From positions 1-18,529 of the forward strand of contig MNYI01000072.1 in assembly GCA_001873945.1 (NCBI GenBank): a DNA stretch of 18,529 bases, read 5' to 3'. Origin of the DNA: Candidatus Desantisbacteria bacterium CG2_30_40_21 (GTDB lineage Bacteria > UBA9089 > CG2-30-40-21). Position 1 is the first letter of the stretch. Every line of letters begins with the position of its first letter. The position numbers and the translations under genes were made by a program. Positions 15,871 to 18,529 of the stretch are shown piece after piece. The notes under the pieces are model-generated. The model was not told the origin of the DNA and searched no databases. It worked only from the letters and a program-made list of their open reading frames with translations.

Positions 15871-16316
15871 ATGATTCAACCAGAGCTATCTAATTTGTTA
15901 TATGAGCTATGTGCTCAGCCACAGGAAGAACCTTGGCTGGAATTCAAGCTCAACATTGCTGAACATGATGTCATCGGGCAATACATTTCGGCTATATCCA
16001 ATGGGGCAACTATCAGCAACAAGGCTTTTGGTTATCTGGTTTGGGGTATTGAAAACGAGACTCATGCCATCAAGGGTACTCAATTTAGTTTTAGAAATGC
16101 TAAAGAAGGTCATCAGGATTTAGAATTATGGCTTCGTCACCTGACAACCAATTATTTCCCGTGGAAATCAACAAATATGAATTGCGAATAGTCTTGGAAG
16201 CATTACACAACTGCATTGCTCATCAAGATTATCGATTAAATTCAAGAATTATTGTAACCGAAAAGGCAGAAATGCTTATTTTTGAAAATGCAGGTAACTT
16301 TTTTGGGAAATGAGGG
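15871..16316 (+). pseudogene. AlbA_2/GHKL-ATPase gene, internally deleted
   Basis: The first frame (15871-16191) encodes the start of an AlbA_2 domain: EEPWLEFKLN and ISAISNGATI followed by GYLVWGIE, about the first 90 residues. It then ends at a TAG. From about 16128 another frame carries INKYELRIVLEALHNCIAHQDYRLN, the GHKL N-box region of the same family, and then IFENAGNFF before entering the methyltransferase-tail copy. A full family member would need several hundred bases between the two, so an internal deletion has joined the AlbA_2 start to the ATPase middle out of frame. The start overlaps the methyltransferase operon (AAGGAG, 4 bases after the TAG). It is a second, unrelated-looking paralogue of the intact AlbA_2 gene. 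Confidence 0.8.
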
Positions 16317-16488
16317 ACAGCGACCATTTTATATCCTTATCAACCAAATCCTCTTCCTGAAAAAATCCGACCCGCAGGCAGACACCAGTGCATTGGAGGC
16401 CGAGATTGACCAAATGGTGTATGAGTTATACGGCTTGACAGAGGAAGAGAGAGCGATTGTAGAGGGGAGCATTAAAGGAGCAAAATAA
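16316..16488 (+). pseudogene. Copy 2 of the methyltransferase C-terminal tail
   Basis: This stretch reads GQRPFYILINQILFLKKSDP and continues with an LEAEIDQMVYELYGLTEEE helix, matching the last 60 or so residues of the 1281-residue methyltransferase. DNA identity is highest in the first third. No start codon with a ribosome site belongs to it; a frame opens at 16282 within the AlbA_2 remnant. Its stop TAA overlaps the following nuclease start as TAATG, so it may still provide translational coupling. Confidence 0.82.
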
Positions 16489-16990
16489 TGGTAAATAAAG
16501 AAGAAACAATATTAAAATCTGATTACCTTCAATTTCTAAAGGAGATAAAAGAAAGGATTACTTCTGCTCGGGTTACTGCTTATCGTAACCTAAACAGGGA
16601 ATTGATAAGTTTATATTGGGGGATTGGGGGAAATATTGTAGAAAGGCAGCAAAAGTTTGGTTGGGGCAAAAGTATTGTTGAGAAATTATCAAAAGACCTT
16701 ATGTCTGAATTTGAAGGAAGAGAAGGGTTTTCGTCAAATAATCTTTGGAGAATGAGAAATTTTTATCTCACCTACAAAGATAATTCAAAACTTGCACAGC
16801 TTGTGCAAGAAATCCCCTGGGGTCAGAACATAGTAATTATGCAACGGGTTAAAATGCAGGAAACAAGGGAATACTACATTAAAGCAACGGTACAATTTGA
16901 TTGGAGTCGTAATGTCCTTGTTCATCAGATTGAGGCTGAGGCTCATAAACAGACGAAGATTAAGAAAATGCATAATTTCCCAAAAACCTT

Positions 16991-17014
16991 GCCTGCTCAT
17001 TTAGCTGAGCAGGC
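16991..17014 (+). repeat. In-frame palindrome in the DUF1016 gene
   Basis: GCCTGCTCA (16991-16999) and TGAGCAGGC (17006-17014) form perfect 9-bp arms around TTTAGC. It encodes LPAHLAEQA at a position where family members have a variable linker. It may be a third palindromic family, but only one copy is seen here. Confidence 0.5.
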
Positions 17015-17266
17015 GGATATAGCAATTAAAGATTCATATATCCTTGAGTTTCTTAATGTAGAAGAGCCTATCAAGGAAAGAGAATTAGAGAGACAAATTC
17101 TTATGCATTTAAAGAATTTCATTACTGAACTTGGGTTAGGATTTTGCTTTATTGGCAGTCAATATCCATTGAGATTAAAAGAGAAAGAGTATTATGTTGA
17201 CCTTTTGTTCTTTCACAGGCAGTTGCGTTGTTTGGTAGCATTTGAATTAAAAATAGGGGAGTTTAA

Positions 17267-17378
17267 GGAGCTGTCAATAAATAAACTTTACAATTTCCAC
17301 CCCCTAACCCCCGCCAGCGGGGGATATTTGATGCAAACGAGAAGTAACAGCTTGTAAAGTTTATTTGTTGACGGCTAC
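17267..17378. mobile_element. 112-bp MITE with 27-bp terminal inverted repeats and TAA duplication
   Basis: The arms, 17267-17293 and 17352-17378, match at 24 of 27 positions; both share AAATAAACTTTACAA at the inner side. The flanking TAA (17264-17266 and 17379-17381) is a 3-bp target duplication. The core contains the G+C-rich hairpin CCCCCGC/GCGGGGG (17308-17323). No coding capacity is present. Excision of element plus one TAA rebuilds the nuclease gene. Confidence 0.88.
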
Positions 17379-17640
17379 TAAGTCTGAATATGCTGGTAAA
17401 ATGAACCTTTACTTGAATTTACTGGACGATTTTGTTCGTTTACCAGAGGAAAATCCATCTATAGGGATTATTCTTTGTAAAGGTAAAGACTGTTTAGAGG
17501 TAGAGTATGCCCTGCGTGGAATTGAAAAACCAATAGGCGTTTCAGAATACAGATTAACAAAGAAATTGCCTAAAAAATTGTCTGAGTCACTTCCTACGCC
17601 AGAGGTGTTAAAAAGGGGATTAGAGGAATAGTGAGACTAA

Positions 17641-17766
17641 ATCCTCTCCCTGAAAGAATCCGACCCACAGGCAGACACCAGTGGTTTGGAAGCTGAGATT
17701 GACCGGATGGTATATAATCTCTACGGACTGACCGAAGACGATATCGCCATTGTGGAAGGAATATGA
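17641..17766 (+). pseudogene. Copy 3 of the methyltransferase C-terminal tail
   Basis: The frame reads ILSLKESDPQADTS and an LEAEIDRMVYNLYGLTEDD helix, again matching the end of the methyltransferase, then IAIVEGI and TGA. It follows the nuclease gene with a junction just after 17631 and has no start codon of its own. It is closest to copy 1 in the first 50 bases. Confidence 0.82.
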
Positions 17767-17920
17767 CTGACGAAATTAAAACTGTTGCAAGCAGAAACTG
17801 CAAGCTATCAAGAAGGTGTATCAAGAACTTTCCGACCCTGCATATCCAGTGAGCGTGGTAATGGAAAAGATGAAAACCGTGCCAGATGTGCGGATTATTC
17901 AGGGATTGGATAAGAAATGA
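17763..17920 (+). pseudogene. Small frameshifted reading frame of unknown family
   Basis: An ATG at 17763 overlaps the stop of tail copy 3 as ATGA and gives MTDEIKTVA. The rest of that frame is short, but a different frame continues with LQAIKKVYQELSDPAYPV, then VVMEKMKTVPDVRIIQGLDKK to a TGA at 17918. The second part has a convincing protein-like composition. The two pieces can be joined by one indel near 17790-17800. I do not recognise the family. It may be the remnant of a gene that originally followed a full copy of the methyltransferase. Confidence 0.4.
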
Positions 17921-17939
17921 ATAGGAGATGATAATTAAT

Positions 17940-18443
17940 ATGTTAAACAATATGAAACTGACAAACAAAATATTAGCCGTTATTATTAGTTTGTTGCTAT
18001 TGTGCTGTATAATCCTTTCCTTTGTTCCTGTTCACATATCAGGTAGCAAGAGGCAGGAGATAAAGACTACAGGGATAAAACTACCTGAGGCTTTATTTGT
18101 TCCCGCCAAAAAGCAGGAAGAATATAATATGCTCTCTTCAGGCAGGTTGTTTGGTCTGATGAAACAAACACCAATTGCTCCATTATCAGGGATAGAACGC
18201 CCTTTAATCATAGAAGAAGAAAAGAAACCATGCCCTCCAGAGCCAACATATGTACTTCAAGGGGTAATACATGGGGAGCAAGGGGCAATAGCCGTAATAA
18301 GAGCATCGAATCAGGCACAGAATGTGTTTGCCAAGTGCGGAGATACTATTGATTCTTACCAGATTACAAAGATTACAAAGGATTCATTGGTGTTGAAAAA
18401 GGACGGGCAGGAAAAAATATTTTATCTTGAATATCCACACTAA
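17940..18443 (+). CDS. GspC/PilP-like secretion or pilus assembly protein
   Basis: This protein of about 167 residues starts at ATG 17940, which has AGGAG 12 bases upstream; ATG 17928 abuts that site and ATG 17952 is the other alternative. One membrane segment (ILAVIISLLLLCCIILSFV) follows a short basic start. A linker and a C-terminal periplasmic domain come next, with YVLQGVIHGEQGAIAVIRA, then GDTIDSYQITKITKDSLVLKK, the beta-rich pattern of the homology region of GspC and of PilP. It is thought to link the inner-membrane platform to the secretin. Together with the GspM/PilO-like gene at 6475-7017 it implies one locus, now separated by the defence island. Assignment is by architecture and motif pattern. 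Confidence 0.65.
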   Translation: MLNNMKLTNKILAVIISLLLLCCIILSFVPVHISGSKRQEIKTTGIKLPEALFVPAKKQEEYNMLSSGRLFGLMKQTPIAPLSGIERPLIIEEEKKPCPPEPTYVLQGVIHGEQGAIAVIRASNQAQNVFAKCGDTIDSYQITKITKDSLVLKKDGQEKIFYLEYPH

Positions 18444-18475
18444 GGCAGCAATTCTCATTATGGATTTTCAGATTT

Positions 18476-18501
18476 ACCACAGAGACACGGAGGCACGGAG
18501 A
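18476..18501. repeat. CACAGAGACACGGAGG-type intergenic repeat
   Basis: The words ACCACAGAGACACGG and AGGCACGGAGA after the GspC/PilP-like gene belong to the same general class of CACAGAG-rich intergenic repeats as the element at 6163-6320. Only one arm is visible before the window ends. Confidence 0.5.
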
Positions 18502-18529
18502 ATAATTTAAAAAAACAAGCTGACGGAAT

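Larger units (their letters stand above)
16488..17631 (+). pseudogene. DUF1016 PD-(D/E)XK nuclease (YhcG-like), split by MITE
   Basis: The N-terminal DUF1016 helical domain (about residues 1-140) has ARVTAYRNLNRELISLYWGI, RQQKFGWGKSIVEKLSKDL and NLWRMRNFY. A middle WSRNVLVHQIE segment and a C-terminal PD-(D/E)XK nuclease follow, with D238 (YYVDLLF) and E253-x-K255 (FELKIGEF) visible. The frame stops at 17357 inside an inserted repeat and resumes at 17383 with SEYAGKMNLYLNLLDDFVRL to 17631. Removing 17267-17381 (the MITE plus one TAA duplicate) gives EFKSEYAGKM in frame and a protein of about 342 residues. YhcG-like proteins are often found with restriction genes. AAGGAG precedes the ATG, which overlaps the preceding stop. 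Confidence 0.88.

Overview
This AT-rich window comes from a bacterium rich in mobile DNA and small palindromic repeats. Two genes resemble parts of a type II secretion or type IV pilus inner-membrane assembly (GspM/PilO-like and GspC/PilP-like), so the host is probably a diderm (Gram-negative type) bacterium. The repeat load and broken accessory genes would fit an uncultivated candidate lineage or a planctomycete-like genome, but I cannot name a taxon. No RNA genes or CRISPR array were seen.

Region 1 (1-2940) is a piece of an integron gene-cassette array without a visible integrase. Cassette 1 carries a GNAT-like acyltransferase and a polysaccharide deacetylase that is broken by a 2-base duplication. 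Cassette 2 carries an overlapping two-gene, toxin-antitoxin-like pair whose second gene is DUF2283. The first bases of each cassette are exactly complementary to the R'' box of that cassette's own attC, as expected if each was inserted from a circle.

Region 2 (2952-6182) holds insertion sequences. An IS91-like element on the minus strand has a tyrosine recombinase plus an HUH/Y2 transposase with two offsetting frameshifts, and it abuts a CAAG tetranucleotide 8 bases beyond attC2. It is followed by an orphan HicB-like antitoxin gene and by an IS3-family remnant (orfA complete, orfB cut after about 40 codons at a palindromic repeat).

Region 3 (6475-18443) is a secretion/pilus locus that appears split by a defence island of about 10.7 kb. 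The GspM/PilO-like gene lies left of the island and the GspC/PilP-like gene right of it, both on the plus strand. The island starts with three tightly spaced intact genes: a phospholipase-D-like/SNF2 helicase fusion, an AlbA_2 plus GHKL-type ATPase protein with a TTQ(E) repeat linker, and an Eco57I-like N6-adenine methyltransferase with a TaqI-like specificity domain. These would plausibly act together in restriction-modification-like defence. Distal to them come a broken second AlbA_2/ATPase gene, a DUF1016 PD-(D/E)XK nuclease gene split by a 112-bp MITE, and two extra copies of the methyltransferase C-terminal tail, one after each of these two genes.

The most striking features are four palindromic repeats inserted in frame inside the methyltransferase gene (the same family lies in the intergenic DNA ahead of the operon), the three copies of the methyltransferase tail, the MITE whose precise excision rebuilds the nuclease gene, and the cassette structure at the left end.
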